Positions 32,101 through 38,311 of a stretch of DNA of 62,032 nt are shown piece by piece. Made by a program: the position numbers and the translations under genes. The notes under the pieces are model-generated. The model had not been told where the DNA came from and searched no databases. It saw only the letters and a list, made by a program, of their open reading frames with translations. The DNA is from Clostridiales bacterium. Lineage in GTDB: Bacteria > Bacillota > Clostridia > Christensenellales > UBA3700. Location of the stretch: assembly GCA_015055975.1 (NCBI GenBank), contig SVHF01000006.1, forward strand, positions 1 through 62,032, in the 5' to 3' direction. How positions within the stretch are numbered: position 1 is the stretch's first letter; each line of letters begins with the position of its first letter.

Positions 32101-33009
32101 TAATAGACCCAAAATCTTATTAATTGTAATTACGCCCATCAAATCATCAAGCATTTTAAACAAATCGCCATTTAATTGACCATCATAAACGCCATCAGAT
32201 AATGAACCTAACAAGCTATCTGCAATTGCATTTACATAATCCATATCAAAGTCTTCAAAATATAGAAGAGGTTGATCGTCACCCTTATCTAAATACATTT
32301 TGCCGCCAACTGTATATAAAGCCCATAGGAATTCACCTTGGCTTTCATATTCAGTTTCTGCTTCTATAGATTCATTTGATATTGAAGCGCCAACATCAAT
32401 TGAACCGCCTTCTCCTTCTAATGATAGTAATGATGTGGACGGATCTGAATCATCGTCATCGCCCTCGTCGCCTTCACCAGATTCACTATCTGGAGTTGGA
32501 GTTGGCTTTTCGACTCCCGTCATATCTAACATCTTTAGAACATATTCGCTATCTCTACCGCCAGTTGTATCAATATTTGTTCTAAAAATTAATCTCTTCT
32601 TTGTTACTTCTGCAACACCTGCATCTCTTTGCACAATGTCTGCATAAAGATTTAGCGTTCTATATTTTCCTTCACCTTCAGAAACTTTTGTTCCTCCGAT
32701 TAATTGCGCGATAGCTAAATAAGCACCAACATATGTTGTCTTAGTGCCTGGAGTTGTACTACCTGGATTCTCTGGATCGACTGGGGTAACAGGTGTTGGT
32801 GGTGCTGGTGGTACTACTGGTGGTGTTGGTGGTGTTGGTGGAGTAACTTTACCGCCGCCATCGTCTCCGTCGTCATTTCTGCCATCTCCTTGTCCTTGAC
32901 CTGGATCAATTGGTGTTGAACCAAAATCACATCCAATTAGTGTAATTAGCATTGTAGCTATTAGAATTATTGCTAAAATTGCTGCTAAAATAATCTTACT
33001 TTTTCTCAT
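23125..33009 (-). CDS. giant lipoprotein of about 3294 residues with repeated hydrophobic modules and C-terminal Ig-like domains
   Basis: First gene of the surface operon. The signal peptide ends in the lipobox LIGC (Cys27), followed by a Gly/Asp- and Pro-rich stalk (PPTPPTPPVVPPAPPTP). Residues about 95-2250 are a large repetitive region alternating amphipathic strands with hydrophobic helices; recurring signatures are MYLDKGDDQPLLYFEDF, VYANLGHLLERYYSGS, VYAELENVKLLNIVLPN and VLDLNGLGLFDVEVANL. Acidic Ser/Thr linkers fall near 1210 and 1570. About 2260-3110 are Ig-like domains sharing a D-P-Y-x-Y ... V-x-F-x-D-G ... V-x-W-D pattern. Tyr-rich YY modules close the protein and also interrupt it earlier. 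The start is the second in-frame ATG, preceded by GGAGAAGGTT; the upstream ATG has no site. I do not recognise the central family. It is held by lipid only, with no C-terminal anchor. Confidence 0.87.
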   Translation of the reverse strand: MRKSKIILAAILAIILIATMLITLIGCDFGSTPIDPGQGQGDGRNDDGDDGGGKVTPPTPPTPPVVPPAPPTPVTPVDPENPGSTTPGTKTTYVGAYLAIAQLIGGTKVSEGEGKYRTLNLYADIVQRDAGVAEVTKKRLIFRTNIDTTGGRDSEYVLKMLDMTGVEKPTPTPDSESGEGDEGDDDDSDPSTSLLSLEGEGGSIDVGASISNESIEAETEYESQGEFLWALYTVGGKMYLDKGDDQPLLYFEDFDMDYVNAIADSLLGSLSDGVYDGQLNGDLFKMLDDLMGVITINKILGLLVTYIFPSPAKLVTVTDELGNATTTYTLEIGVNSLITKIKGLVSLIFSLGLFELPFDLQLDPLMTFLNDITPKMVVNITGTTYKEKGASSYKTTSFGLEVTDNNSSSETYNQLLLDFDMSNTIIYADQKLNLDIPEKVYNATNYETFSLTNLAFSLDIMLDSNGSLDVGSVLNTIVGKNMLPTDTIIVDAATGIRLQLALDADLNYGKEVYIGEDGKEHLVDNNYIVLELYLIDTVGQLVDPEALIAIYYMDGAVYANLGHLLERYYSGSNIKINLQGIPDVIQYVVDLVSGALDKVFIETLKWGDWVTWNELWQSKYGAGDTVSTAQEGEEILSASEIGVVSLATDEYGNHVVSTNLVTFLKAVGAVVGLGDIFGMNDEKTAIEITVNTILFNGIKALAGDLGFELPDGLVAVLAINIDPVEGGIDSITISAAVDDRVGYKDKDGNWYLGKKALYNPILFTDDGEKCYEDAALSTLFTFTEDDPRENYDVVYVKDSKFYLDKEYTIELVIGYNAQGKPGAYKDGVATGISETKSGNNTILRKGDEQIVTTWAVSAYIFKGEWVIGYGLDDGDYFTLETPTYAEGLKAMISLHDFMLLYQSDYLDRFDPEKGGTNYKGYYGASSNIEGYILSKTHTRQRVNLTSTSVGTYYTYNNITKEYTKVNVGPDTEAGQTPFDPNVEYYSIVENAYVDSISKWIDTLLAGTFFSMNLVIEFSAGKYNLAPLISLFLPEIADKQLIWEFTGDFTMDVSLNIGISLNKEDPSKSKVVLELVANKDLMIARSEKPTKLVEVDSTTVGTYYIKNIDGSYTAKNLPSEYDANATYYDYYPEMLLFGKGMTILGVYGVGNKVYAELENVKLLNIVLPNLSMELDYTTLLYSLIGDKEIFDLTFNIMDLINGSGEEETSGSEESSAQAPSTATENEPITTKNLADQFDGDISEALGVFINSDVVAVSASIAGIQKLLAQFGVDLGISLTDVMDLAVSLVLNRTSGVYLDITGALVPKYDEEENKNVFDDDLLISLRLATDAEYNKEEGITAFAENETYYTYNEATNKYVKVASTATFDPLKTYYTIDRVATPVEIGDVEELLNNYEVKFETLASQADQYYDDLIQAILKVIGDLQLTITIDAKVLNSVWDINKIIDTIVADRADRFALPINVVFDDWETEVQLAVQWYLDLNNFKNTQILIEIRYEGNVWIGLYIYNGSIVLDLNGLGLFDVEVANLKLISSLGTVIQSLLGSLGDLSLTGLIGGLIEGLVNPEEEASNAEEGSEGEETSTTEGAPSATEGDTSATEGDPSEADPSEAGEGTKDPSNDLVSMLLAAVGIQNTTLGAHLTADVFEAIFRELVGFSMYLEFDISAELDIKEGRLGLGVGVERSVFADITLQLAAGERGKYKFDKDLDAIPDWNAINGEYLIKSILKNLELGLYIDLDNYNSTNGTPMYTRIYLERLDKTVSLAQTNGAKASKGSILVSLVGINESEFNNSTVQHGYESSGNLQHIAYIELNYNTGKLYLTICSGLIEIIVDIGDTVGTVEIDLDLVGMLGPTLDGLLEQISGLLGGLLNTTDSNLNEVVEAVTDEQQQEEEEEPVVTSDIETIQLVEVVSTYEWGANGNVLLASNEGKYYLYNDNVYVIELNNSGNPVQASLTKAGDITDESQLPEPSASLEKKYYVMKVAQLDEEGNEVKDTNNDTVYDTYYYICKAGTGLERRTYKFYKSETVNGLSGYFSSLDIISLFDMLTLYLSCDKTSKVGVLNADITVNAYQINNLLDHLMYYIFGPETILDLSKMALGDEGKTFSKNYLADVHWDRQNANAFWDELWDQVPGLLLDILDILAGVDVKGLSFIINPIINGLEGTVKGLLARFVPFAVANETHLGLNIVRGQLTNIYLTMQDHNTNIYDDEGNPYTFNNGTRTVSYNGGRSTEYFTNLHIFNTSPAVGNQEYTSVDGAITWDNTPTTITYNPYMYADDATAASEIFEKYFGTGHVATFQRATELYKATMSFVYQGTSTAITRANLQEKFATPGTYYITATAPFKDNTRTLTIKLVVLADQDNGGAITEIDTQTMFVYQTFPAYIFMYTADGKERRIETSALKFASTQDGENPDTDSNGNWTIIHDFNYASESENGDWEQTILVKFPNDVIAPMKVHYKNSTITNVILEGATDNTIDVDLYQFNTEDTLANYTPDKLFFTYYDGTAGNLPIVWDEQSVTAASELFHRVDSNYANVLDEDGDPIYRSVKGASYKLVGTVAKGTNNEQVVEITFNVPARKVSSVSFGSRTNILDVQPYEYYLYLTDNAKYAKYNPYQDIINVNYDTYQEKVAVVWENIESGIDYSWDITKTKTSTCQVKLDPDYYPSGDIFTWTQNVDVTVSRNQIQGIYFDEALTQTTLLIDPYAYHNAKDAFSYYPKTAWVKFTNGKVLEMPIAFRKSEIEALTVDYATDYTQFTIAIGFDIDAYDVDGSVTPFSYGTSLFFQEYTVNARVDGTAIKGVALAGSEYMGGSYKIDPIEVDFLKQAAFPSSVSVVYEDNTTGNMNVVKWEVLKNEAWEQIDLKTYTVSVEQKINQKARCYLTSDLYFDITYEILDRTASMMTVDTSDITKEALNPYAYTVQEDGTLTYDVFESTMDVKYATSFNFKLYDLGEDGVFGKNPLNDDKNDDILVLDRTVTSTTDLKALRKEIKTTYRYVSATGLYVKDDKTFKLVETSEYTEYSLPVTWDTSKLNLTREGSSETVYFTFGEGDYEIKQFVDVEFAPKNIDYIEATDYIYNLYLDEDGNPVLSSAEIAAQAITRTMKVYFTDGTFDYMDVELDLTTARSEDDTLYGYNAIANKTKYVYSETEVGATDGTYYVLGRYASTKLRGNETTNDLTKTYYTFTQIETSTVTVGNVYYVENEDSFIPVYIDSADRIGTFTYYTREVAVVDKDTTGTYYTLNDTASDRNAYVKIEVSTSSKKYNTQDGYKYYTLDISQYYTVEATIGQISPALTQKTLVTMYVLG
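28190..28295 (-). repeat. short tandem repeat encoding an acidic SATEGD/PSEA linker
   Basis: Imperfect 15-18 base repeats of a CTTCTGATGG/CTTCTGTTGC type encode repeated Ser-Ala-Thr-Glu-Gly-Asp and Pro-Ser-Glu-Ala units within the giant lipoprotein. Slippage here would change linker length without breaking the frame. Confidence 0.7.
32780..32855 (-). repeat. GGTGTTGGT-type microsatellite encoding the Pro-rich stalk
   Basis: Near-perfect nine-base repeats on the plus strand correspond to PTPPTPP-like codons just after the lipidation site of the giant lipoprotein. They are likely to vary in copy number between strains. Confidence 0.7.
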
Positions 33010-33059
33010 AACCTTCTCCATAAATCGCGCATTTATTTTGAAAAAATTTTCACTAAAAT

Positions 33060-33065
33060 ATTATA
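33060..33065 (-). promoter_or_regulatory. -10 box of the giant surface-protein operon
   Basis: TATAAT on the minus strand lies about 50 bases upstream of the giant lipoprotein start, inside the ~205-base gap after the kinase gene. The -35 region is weak (AAGTTT or TAAGTT, depending on spacing), consistent with activator dependence. The rest of the gap holds AT-rich palindromes, including TTTTTTCGAAAAAA near 33178-33193, which may be the kinase terminator or a regulator site. Confidence 0.5.
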
Positions 33066-33226
33066 TACGCGTTCTTAATAGAAACTTAAAGGGAAAAATC
33101 AATCTTAAAACTACCCTAAAACATTCGAAATTTACTCGATAATTCCTAGCTTTTATTTTTTGAAATTTTACATAACTTTTTTCGAAAAAACTGTTGACAA
33201 TATTGCCAAAAATGCTTCAATTTTTG

Positions 33227-34489
33227 CTATTTTTCATTTTGTAAAATTTGTGTAAATTTTTCTTTTGGGAACTCCAAATCGATCCTTAGACCCTTTGGAT
33301 CATTGTGTGAAGCGTACACTCTTCCCTTAAGTGCAGCCATGATTGCCTTAACAATAGATAGCCCTAAACCTGAGCCACCAGTTTCTGCAGTTCTTGATGT
33401 ATCTGTTCTATAAAATCTTTCAAATATGTTTTGTAGTTCCGTATCAGATACGCCATCCCCTGTATCTGCAACCTCGATTACATATTTGCTAAATGTTGAA
33501 TATAAGGTCACCGTTATTGATTCGCCTTCTTTTGTATACTTTGTCGCATTATCCAAAAGAATAATCAAAGATTGACGCAATTTGTCTTCGTCGACTCTGC
33601 TCTTTACCCCTTCTTCAATATCTAACACCATTTCTTTGTTGCTTAAATCGCACATCATTTGAAATGGCTCAACAACTTCTTTTACAATTGCCGTGATATC
33701 GCAATTCTTTTTCTCTATGATTAATCTTTCGTTATCTGATCTAGACAAAACTAACATGTCTTTAACCATTCTGCTTAATCTACCAGCTTCATGAGTAACC
33801 GTAATTAATGATTCAGAAATGTCTTCAACCTTTGAATCTGGCTCAGCTAATATTTGCGACATAGAGGACTTGATGATAGCAAGTGGTGTATTAAATTCAT
33901 GAGAAATATCTGAAACTAATCTATTATTTCTATTTATAGCTCTTTCGTAGAATCGCATTTGTGTCATAACAAGCGCATACGTTGCTGCAAACAAAAGAAC
34001 AAATGCAATTAAAAATGCTGCAACTGCGGTCCAAGTAAAGGTAACAATTGTTTTATTATCTGAAGTTATATCAAGATATACAGTATATGTAGCTAGACCA
34101 TAACTATTATCTATCATCCTTCCTGATCTGCATTTATACGAACTGCCATTTATCTTAATTTCAACATTATTCAATGTTGCATTATACTGTTCAGGAAATC
34201 CTGCTTCAGCATTTATAGCGTGTCCTTCTTTATCATAATACACAGCTTTACAACCAGAAATTGCCTCCGCAACACCTTTTTCGTCATCCCAGAACCTGAA
34301 ATTAGACACAGCATCAGAAATGACATCTAATTGTTTTGCTTGTTTTGTTAATATAGTTCCACGCGCGCTAAATATCGCCATCAAAACTACAAGTAGCAAC
34401 AAAATTGTTGGCGCTATAATACTCAACGCCAACAACCTACGAGACTGCTTTTCTGTTTCTACACGACTATATAAATCGTTAATTTTCAT
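33227..34489 (-). CDS. sensor histidine kinase
   Basis: A 420-residue membrane kinase. Two transmembrane helices (about 18-40 and 150-175) enclose an extracellular sensor of roughly 110 residues. HisKA is marked by DISHEFNTPLA, where His is the phospho-acceptor, and HATPase_c by DNATKYTKEG, DTGDGVSD, FERFYR and GGSGLGLSI. I prefer the ATG preceded by AGGAAGATA, which overlaps the end of the response regulator gene by 11 bases; a longer in-frame extension lacks a site. It is the partner of the adjacent OmpR-type regulator. Position just upstream of and codirectional with the giant surface operon suggests that it controls those genes or responds to surface state; this is an inference. Confidence 0.93.
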   Translation of the reverse strand: MKINDLYSRVETEKQSRRLLALSIIAPTILLLLVVLMAIFSARGTILTKQAKQLDVISDAVSNFRFWDDEKGVAEAISGCKAVYYDKEGHAINAEAGFPEQYNATLNNVEIKINGSSYKCRSGRMIDNSYGLATYTVYLDITSDNKTIVTFTWTAVAAFLIAFVLLFAATYALVMTQMRFYERAINRNNRLVSDISHEFNTPLAIIKSSMSQILAEPDSKVEDISESLITVTHEAGRLSRMVKDMLVLSRSDNERLIIEKKNCDITAIVKEVVEPFQMMCDLSNKEMVLDIEEGVKSRVDEDKLRQSLIILLDNATKYTKEGESITVTLYSTFSKYVIEVADTGDGVSDTELQNIFERFYRTDTSRTAETGGSGLGLSIVKAIMAALKGRVYASHNDPKGLRIDLEFPKEKFTQILQNEK

Positions 34490-35159
34490 TATCTTCCTTG
34501 TCGCTCCACATATACCCAATGTTTTTAATTGTCTTTAGGTATTTCTTTGCGTCATACTTTTCTAGAGTCTTTCTTAGATTACTTACATATACTTCAGTAA
34601 CCGTAACAATCGTATCAGAGTTATAACCCCAAATTCTATTAAACAATTGCTCTTTAGAAATAACCATATTTCTATTTCTAATTAAATATTCAATAATATC
34701 ATACATCTTTCCGGCAAGTTTTACATATTCGCCATTAATCTTTAAAATCTTTCCGATATAATCTAATTCTATGTTCTTATATACATATTTAGTATTGAAA
34801 TTATTATTATATCTTCTCAAAACGGCTTCTACTCTTGCCAACAATTCATCGTTTTCAAAAGGCTTAGCCATATAATCATCAGCTCCAAATTTTAGGCCTT
34901 CAATCTTCTTATCCGTGCTATCTAATGCTGTAAGTATAATAACTGGAGATACACTAGTTTTTCTTAATCTTGTTAAAAGTTCAAAACCATTTAATTTTGG
35001 AAGCATTAAATCAAGAACGATTAAATCGTATGATCCATGTTCTGCCATGTATAATCCTTCTTCACCGTCGAATGCGCTATCGCTATCGCCTAACTTTTGA
35101 AGGACATCTCTTATGTTTTGATTTAATGTAATGTTATCTTCAACTACTAAAAATTTCAT
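34479..35159 (-). CDS. OmpR/PhoB-family response regulator
   Basis: A 226-residue two-component regulator. The receiver domain has the acidic pair in VVEDN, the phospho-acceptor Asp in VLDLMLP, and the conserved Lys in MAKPF. The C-terminal winged helix ends with NIGYMW, near the usual RGxGY of the family. I chose the ATG eight bases after AGAGG over an upstream in-frame GTG that overlaps this site. It has its own promoter overlapping the end of the zinc-ribbon gene. DNA targets are unknown; the giant operon downstream is the obvious candidate. Confidence 0.93.
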   Translation of the reverse strand: MKFLVVEDNITLNQNIRDVLQKLGDSDSAFDGEEGLYMAEHGSYDLIVLDLMLPKLNGFELLTRLRKTSVSPVIILTALDSTDKKIEGLKFGADDYMAKPFENDELLARVEAVLRRYNNNFNTKYVYKNIELDYIGKILKINGEYVKLAGKMYDIIEYLIRNRNMVISKEQLFNRIWGYNSDTIVTVTEVYVSNLRKTLEKYDAKKYLKTIKNIGYMWSDKEDNEN

Positions 35160-35176
35160 TTTTTGCACCTCTACTT

Positions 35177-35205
35177 ATTATAACTCAATATACCTATTTG
35201 CTCAA
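35177..35205 (-). promoter_or_regulatory. sigma-A promoter of the response regulator/kinase pair
   Basis: Minus strand: -35 TTGAGC (35200-35205), a 17-base spacer and -10 TATAAT (35177-35182). The leader would be only about 11 bases, just enough for the AGAGG ribosome-binding site. The -35 element lies inside the end of the upstream coding region. Confidence 0.7.
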
Positions 35206-35865
35206 TTTATCCTTAAAATACGCAATATAGGCATCCTTTTCAATTTTATATAAGTGGCTTCTATTCGTGTCACATACCAAAAATAGCACATCATCTTTAA
35301 CTTCTACATGCATATTCGCTTGGCACTCGTCACACTTTTTATATGTCTTTATTTCATATAACCCATTGCCACTTCTAAACATAGGGCCTTTAGAGTAGAA
35401 AATTTTTCTAATTGAAAAATCTCCATCGTTCATTTTTCTCATTGTCACATATGTATAAACATCGGAAATAAATATTGATGCACATACTCCTATAGCTAAG
35501 AATGCAACTAACACTACTATCAATTTTAAATTATTATCGATATCTCTAGTTACTGTTAACCAACCAAACACTAAACATGCAATTGCAAAAAGGACAGATG
35601 CACTAAATCTTGCAACACAAAACGCCTGAGCTTTGTTAAAATCTTGCACCTTCTCGACGATTATTTCTTCAACATCACCAACTTGCGCAACATCCTCATC
35701 ACTTTGCTGAATAGACGCCTTATCTAAAATGATCTGGGTGTCCTTATCTCTTGCCTGTTTTCGCTCAAAATACGTTAACTTTTTGTCTGCATTTTCTGCG
35801 CCACAAAAAGGGCAATAAGTTAAGTTTTCATCAAATTCTTTTTGGCATGCTTTACAAGTTTTCAT
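35194..35865 (-). CDS. zinc-ribbon membrane protein of unknown function
   Basis: A 223-residue protein I cannot assign to a named family. The N-terminus is a zinc ribbon with CKAC ... CPFC spacing. Two membrane helices follow (about 88-106 and 114-134) with a very short loop between, so both ends face the cytoplasm. The C-terminal part has a second possible metal site (CDEC ... CD). AAGGTAAGATAG precedes the ATG. It lies upstream of the response regulator in the same direction, but that pair has its own promoter. A regulatory or sensing role is possible, without direct evidence. Confidence 0.8.
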   Translation of the reverse strand: MKTCKACQKEFDENLTYCPFCGAENADKKLTYFERKQARDKDTQIILDKASIQQSDEDVAQVGDVEEIIVEKVQDFNKAQAFCVARFSASVLFAIACLVFGWLTVTRDIDNNLKLIVVLVAFLAIGVCASIFISDVYTYVTMRKMNDGDFSIRKIFYSKGPMFRSGNGLYEIKTYKKCDECQANMHVEVKDDVLFLVCDTNRSHLYKIEKDAYIAYFKDKLSK

Positions 35866-35893
35866 CTATCTTACCTTCTAGGATTCGCATATA

Positions 35894-35922
35894 ATTATAT
35901 TATATTTCACACCCGTTTACAA
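35894..35922 (-). promoter_or_regulatory. sigma-A promoter of the zinc-ribbon protein gene
   Basis: Minus strand: -35 TTGTAA (35917-35922), 17-base spacer, -10 TATAAT (35894-35899). A second TATAAT at 35899-35904 overlaps it. The gap to the divergent operon also contains a C-rich stretch (35935-35950) of no recognised function. Confidence 0.6.
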
Positions 35923-36019
35923 CCACCAAATTTCACCCCCTCCTCAGCCCTTATCAAAAGCGTGACTGTTGCAAATGTGACACATCTAAAAATTCTTTAA
36001 AAATTGTTGTTGCAATCTG

Positions 36020-36048
36020 TTGCAACTCCCCTAAACCCATATTATAAT
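36020..36048 (+). promoter_or_regulatory. near-consensus sigma-A promoter, predicted leaderless
   Basis: -35 TTGCAA (36020-36025), exactly 17 bases, then -10 TATAAT (36043-36048). The transcription start expected about seven bases further falls on the ATG at 36057. No ribosome-binding site exists between. Confidence 0.75.
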
Positions 36049-36056
36049 ATATGCAT

Positions 36057-37733
36057 ATGGACACGAGAGCAAATAACATATTAGCACCTACTCAACTATG
36101 GAAGGACTATGACCCATATTCTGAGCCATTGCGTCCTTCATATTTGAAATTTGAAGAAGAAGAAAACTACTATGTTGTTGCAGCCTACATAAACGGCGAC
36201 AAGTATGGTTCTCAATATACTAGAATATTTATCTATGGCTACATGCCAAAACAAACCAACTTTAACGCTAACATCGTTTTCATTAACGATGTGATGGACC
36301 AAACTTTCTCCATTGACAACTTAAAAACTTATGCTATTGCTGGATACGGAGTATTCACATTTGACTATATAGGAAGGACAAAAGAACACTCAAATTACAC
36401 TTTATATCCAACGCCTGTTGCATATGCAAATTTTGCAGATAGCAAGGAACACTTAACAACAGCAAATCCTACCGCAAAAGACACTTCGTTTTTCGTTTGG
36501 GATAAGGTTTGCATGAAGGTTATAAGCCTTGTAAAGCAATTGAGAGGTAGCGATTGCAAAATCATCCTTTCTGGTTACAAGACAGGAGGAGATATTGCGC
36601 TTCAAGTTGCAGCTATAGATAAGCGTGTTAATGCTGTTGCATCTTTTTTGAACCTTGGATGGAAAGATTATAGAAACTACCCTAAGCTTGCCCAAAATCT
36701 TCATATGCCTATTGACGATGAAAGAAAAAGATGGTTTGCAGGTTGTGCAACAGAATCTTATCTAAAGTTTATAAAGTGCCCAACGCTTTGCGTCACAACA
36801 ACAAATTGCTCTATAACAAGCTTGGATAGAATTCAAGACTCTATGACAATTCTAAAGGGAAACAAAGTGCCTTTTAGTTTGAGCGTCTTAGTAGGACTTA
36901 GCGATTCTGTATCTTTTAGAGCAAGAAGCCTTTTATATGGATGGACAAACACATTGGTTAAAGGCAATAAAATGCCTAAAAACCCAGAAATAGATATAAA
37001 GATAGACAAATTAGGAACAGCTGTTGCATCTATATCCGTAGACAAATCTATTGAAATAGATGACATTATAGTAAATTACAGCTATGACGAATTGGATAGT
37101 ACACTTCGCAGTTGGTCTTCAACGTTTGTAGACGAAGCTGAACTTAAAGTGAATTTGCCTGTTTATGAAGAAACTCAAATCATTTTTGCGTATGTCACAG
37201 TTAACTACAAAAATGGTATTTCGCTTTCTTCAACTCAAAAGCACTTAACTATCCAAGAAGACGACATCGTCCAAAGATTGCCAGTAAAGAAATCTAGAAT
37301 CATTTTCCAAAAAAGCATGGGAATAGATAGCTGGATTGTAGAAATTGTCGACTCTATGTTCCATTTCTACGAACCACAAATAGTTACTGGCCCTTTGAAT
37401 CTATCTGGAATTACTTGTGAAAAAGGAAATTTAACAACTTATTCTATCGGTGAATATAAATTACAAAGTGTATCGCAAAACTTATTGCAATTTGACGCAT
37501 ACGCAAAAACCGAACGTGATTTAGTTGTTGAGGTTGTATCTGGAACATATGGCAAATATGTGAAATATACAGCAAAGGCACATCTTTCATCTCCAAACTG
37601 GGAAAAGATCTCTTTTAAACTTTCTGACTTTAAAGATGAGAACTTCATCCCACTTAAAGCTTGGAGAGATGTAAAGAAGTTGTCTTTTAGAAATACAAAT
37701 GGAGTTTTATTAAACAACATCATATGGGTATAG
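36057..37733 (+). CDS. alpha/beta-hydrolase-like protein with Ig-like and CBM-like C-terminal domains, nucleophile missing
   Basis: A 558-residue cytoplasmic protein with no signal peptide. Residues about 1-310 resemble acetylxylan-esterase/dienelactone-hydrolase folds. The nucleophile elbow that should be G-x-S-x-G reads GYKTGG, so the serine is replaced and esterase activity is unlikely. A middle Ig-like domain and a C-terminal beta-sandwich (SPNWEKISFKLSDF, LSFRNTNGVLLNNIIW) look like a CBM11/CIA30-type carbohydrate-binding module. I chose the second in-frame ATG because the promoter places the transcript start there; an ATG six bases earlier would lie upstream of the start. It overlaps the signal peptidase gene by ten bases. 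It could be an intracellular glycan-sensing or scaffold protein; no function is known to me. Confidence 0.8.
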   Translation: MDTRANNILAPTQLWKDYDPYSEPLRPSYLKFEEEENYYVVAAYINGDKYGSQYTRIFIYGYMPKQTNFNANIVFINDVMDQTFSIDNLKTYAIAGYGVFTFDYIGRTKEHSNYTLYPTPVAYANFADSKEHLTTANPTAKDTSFFVWDKVCMKVISLVKQLRGSDCKIILSGYKTGGDIALQVAAIDKRVNAVASFLNLGWKDYRNYPKLAQNLHMPIDDERKRWFAGCATESYLKFIKCPTLCVTTTNCSITSLDRIQDSMTILKGNKVPFSLSVLVGLSDSVSFRARSLLYGWTNTLVKGNKMPKNPEIDIKIDKLGTAVASISVDKSIEIDDIIVNYSYDELDSTLRSWSSTFVDEAELKVNLPVYEETQIIFAYVTVNYKNGISLSSTQKHLTIQEDDIVQRLPVKKSRIIFQKSMGIDSWIVEIVDSMFHFYEPQIVTGPLNLSGITCEKGNLTTYSIGEYKLQSVSQNLLQFDAYAKTERDLVVEVVSGTYGKYVKYTAKAHLSSPNWEKISFKLSDFKDENFIPLKAWRDVKKLSFRNTNGVLLNNIIWV

Positions 37734-38296
37734 AATTTGATGGCTTAGATAACCAAAAACCAGTATCTAATGCACTAAAAACGATTAATATCATTTTAGT
37801 TGTAATCATTGTAATTTTGGCATTGATATTAATATCTATGTCATTTTTATGGACACCGATGACGGTTAAAGGCGTATCAATGAACGATACTCTTCATGAG
37901 GATGAACACATAATACTTATCACAGCTTGGTATAAATATACTTATGGAGACATAATCGTGTTCAATAGAACAACATATGATGATCAAGAAAAACATATCA
38001 TAAAGCGAGTTATAGGCTTACCTGGAGATTATATCCGTTTCGATGAAAATGAACTTGCCTTCTATAGAAACGGCGAAAAATTAGTTGAAGACTATGTCTT
38101 TGGTAATTATCAATCTTCATATATGGATTATTCTCGAACAGAAATCAAAAATGCCCTATGCTCTCAAACTGGGTATTTAATTGAAGAAGGCAAGGTTTTC
38201 GTTCTTGGGGATAATAGAATGAAATCAAACGATAGCCATGTATATGGCGCAATAGACAAGACACAAATTATTGGAAAATATTTATTTGTATACTAA
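37724..38296 (+). CDS. lepB: signal peptidase I
   Basis: A 190-residue type I signal peptidase of the short Gram-positive type. A single N-terminal membrane helix (about 22-42) is followed by the catalytic Ser in GVSMNDTL (Ser52) and the general-base Lys in HIIKRVIGLPGD (Lys94), with the box GDNRMKSNDSHVYG near the end. It removes signal peptides at the outer face of the membrane. Its start lies within the end of the hydrolase-like gene, so it is translationally coupled. The exported giant proteins nearby are natural substrates of the cell's signal peptidases, although the lipoproteins would need the lipoprotein type. Confidence 0.93.
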   Translation: MGIEFDGLDNQKPVSNALKTINIILVVIIVILALILISMSFLWTPMTVKGVSMNDTLHEDEHIILITAWYKYTYGDIIVFNRTTYDDQEKHIIKRVIGLPGDYIRFDENELAFYRNGEKLVEDYVFGNYQSSYMDYSRTEIKNALCSQTGYLIEEGKVFVLGDNRMKSNDSHVYGAIDKTQIIGKYLFVY

Positions 38297-38311
38297 AAGG
38301 AGATTTAACAA

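Noticed and set aside
17163..33009. Many plus-strand open frames of 60-130 codons opposite the giant genes
   Set aside because: They lack ribosome-binding sites and recognisable protein features and mirror the codon pattern of the giant genes, so they are antisense shadows.
9365..33009. Giant repetitive genes as an assembly artefact or a prophage tail locus
   Set aside because: Each gene has its own start signals, export signal and anchor, and repeats are diverged rather than identical. The YY-type modules recall some phage structural proteins, but no phage gene is present.
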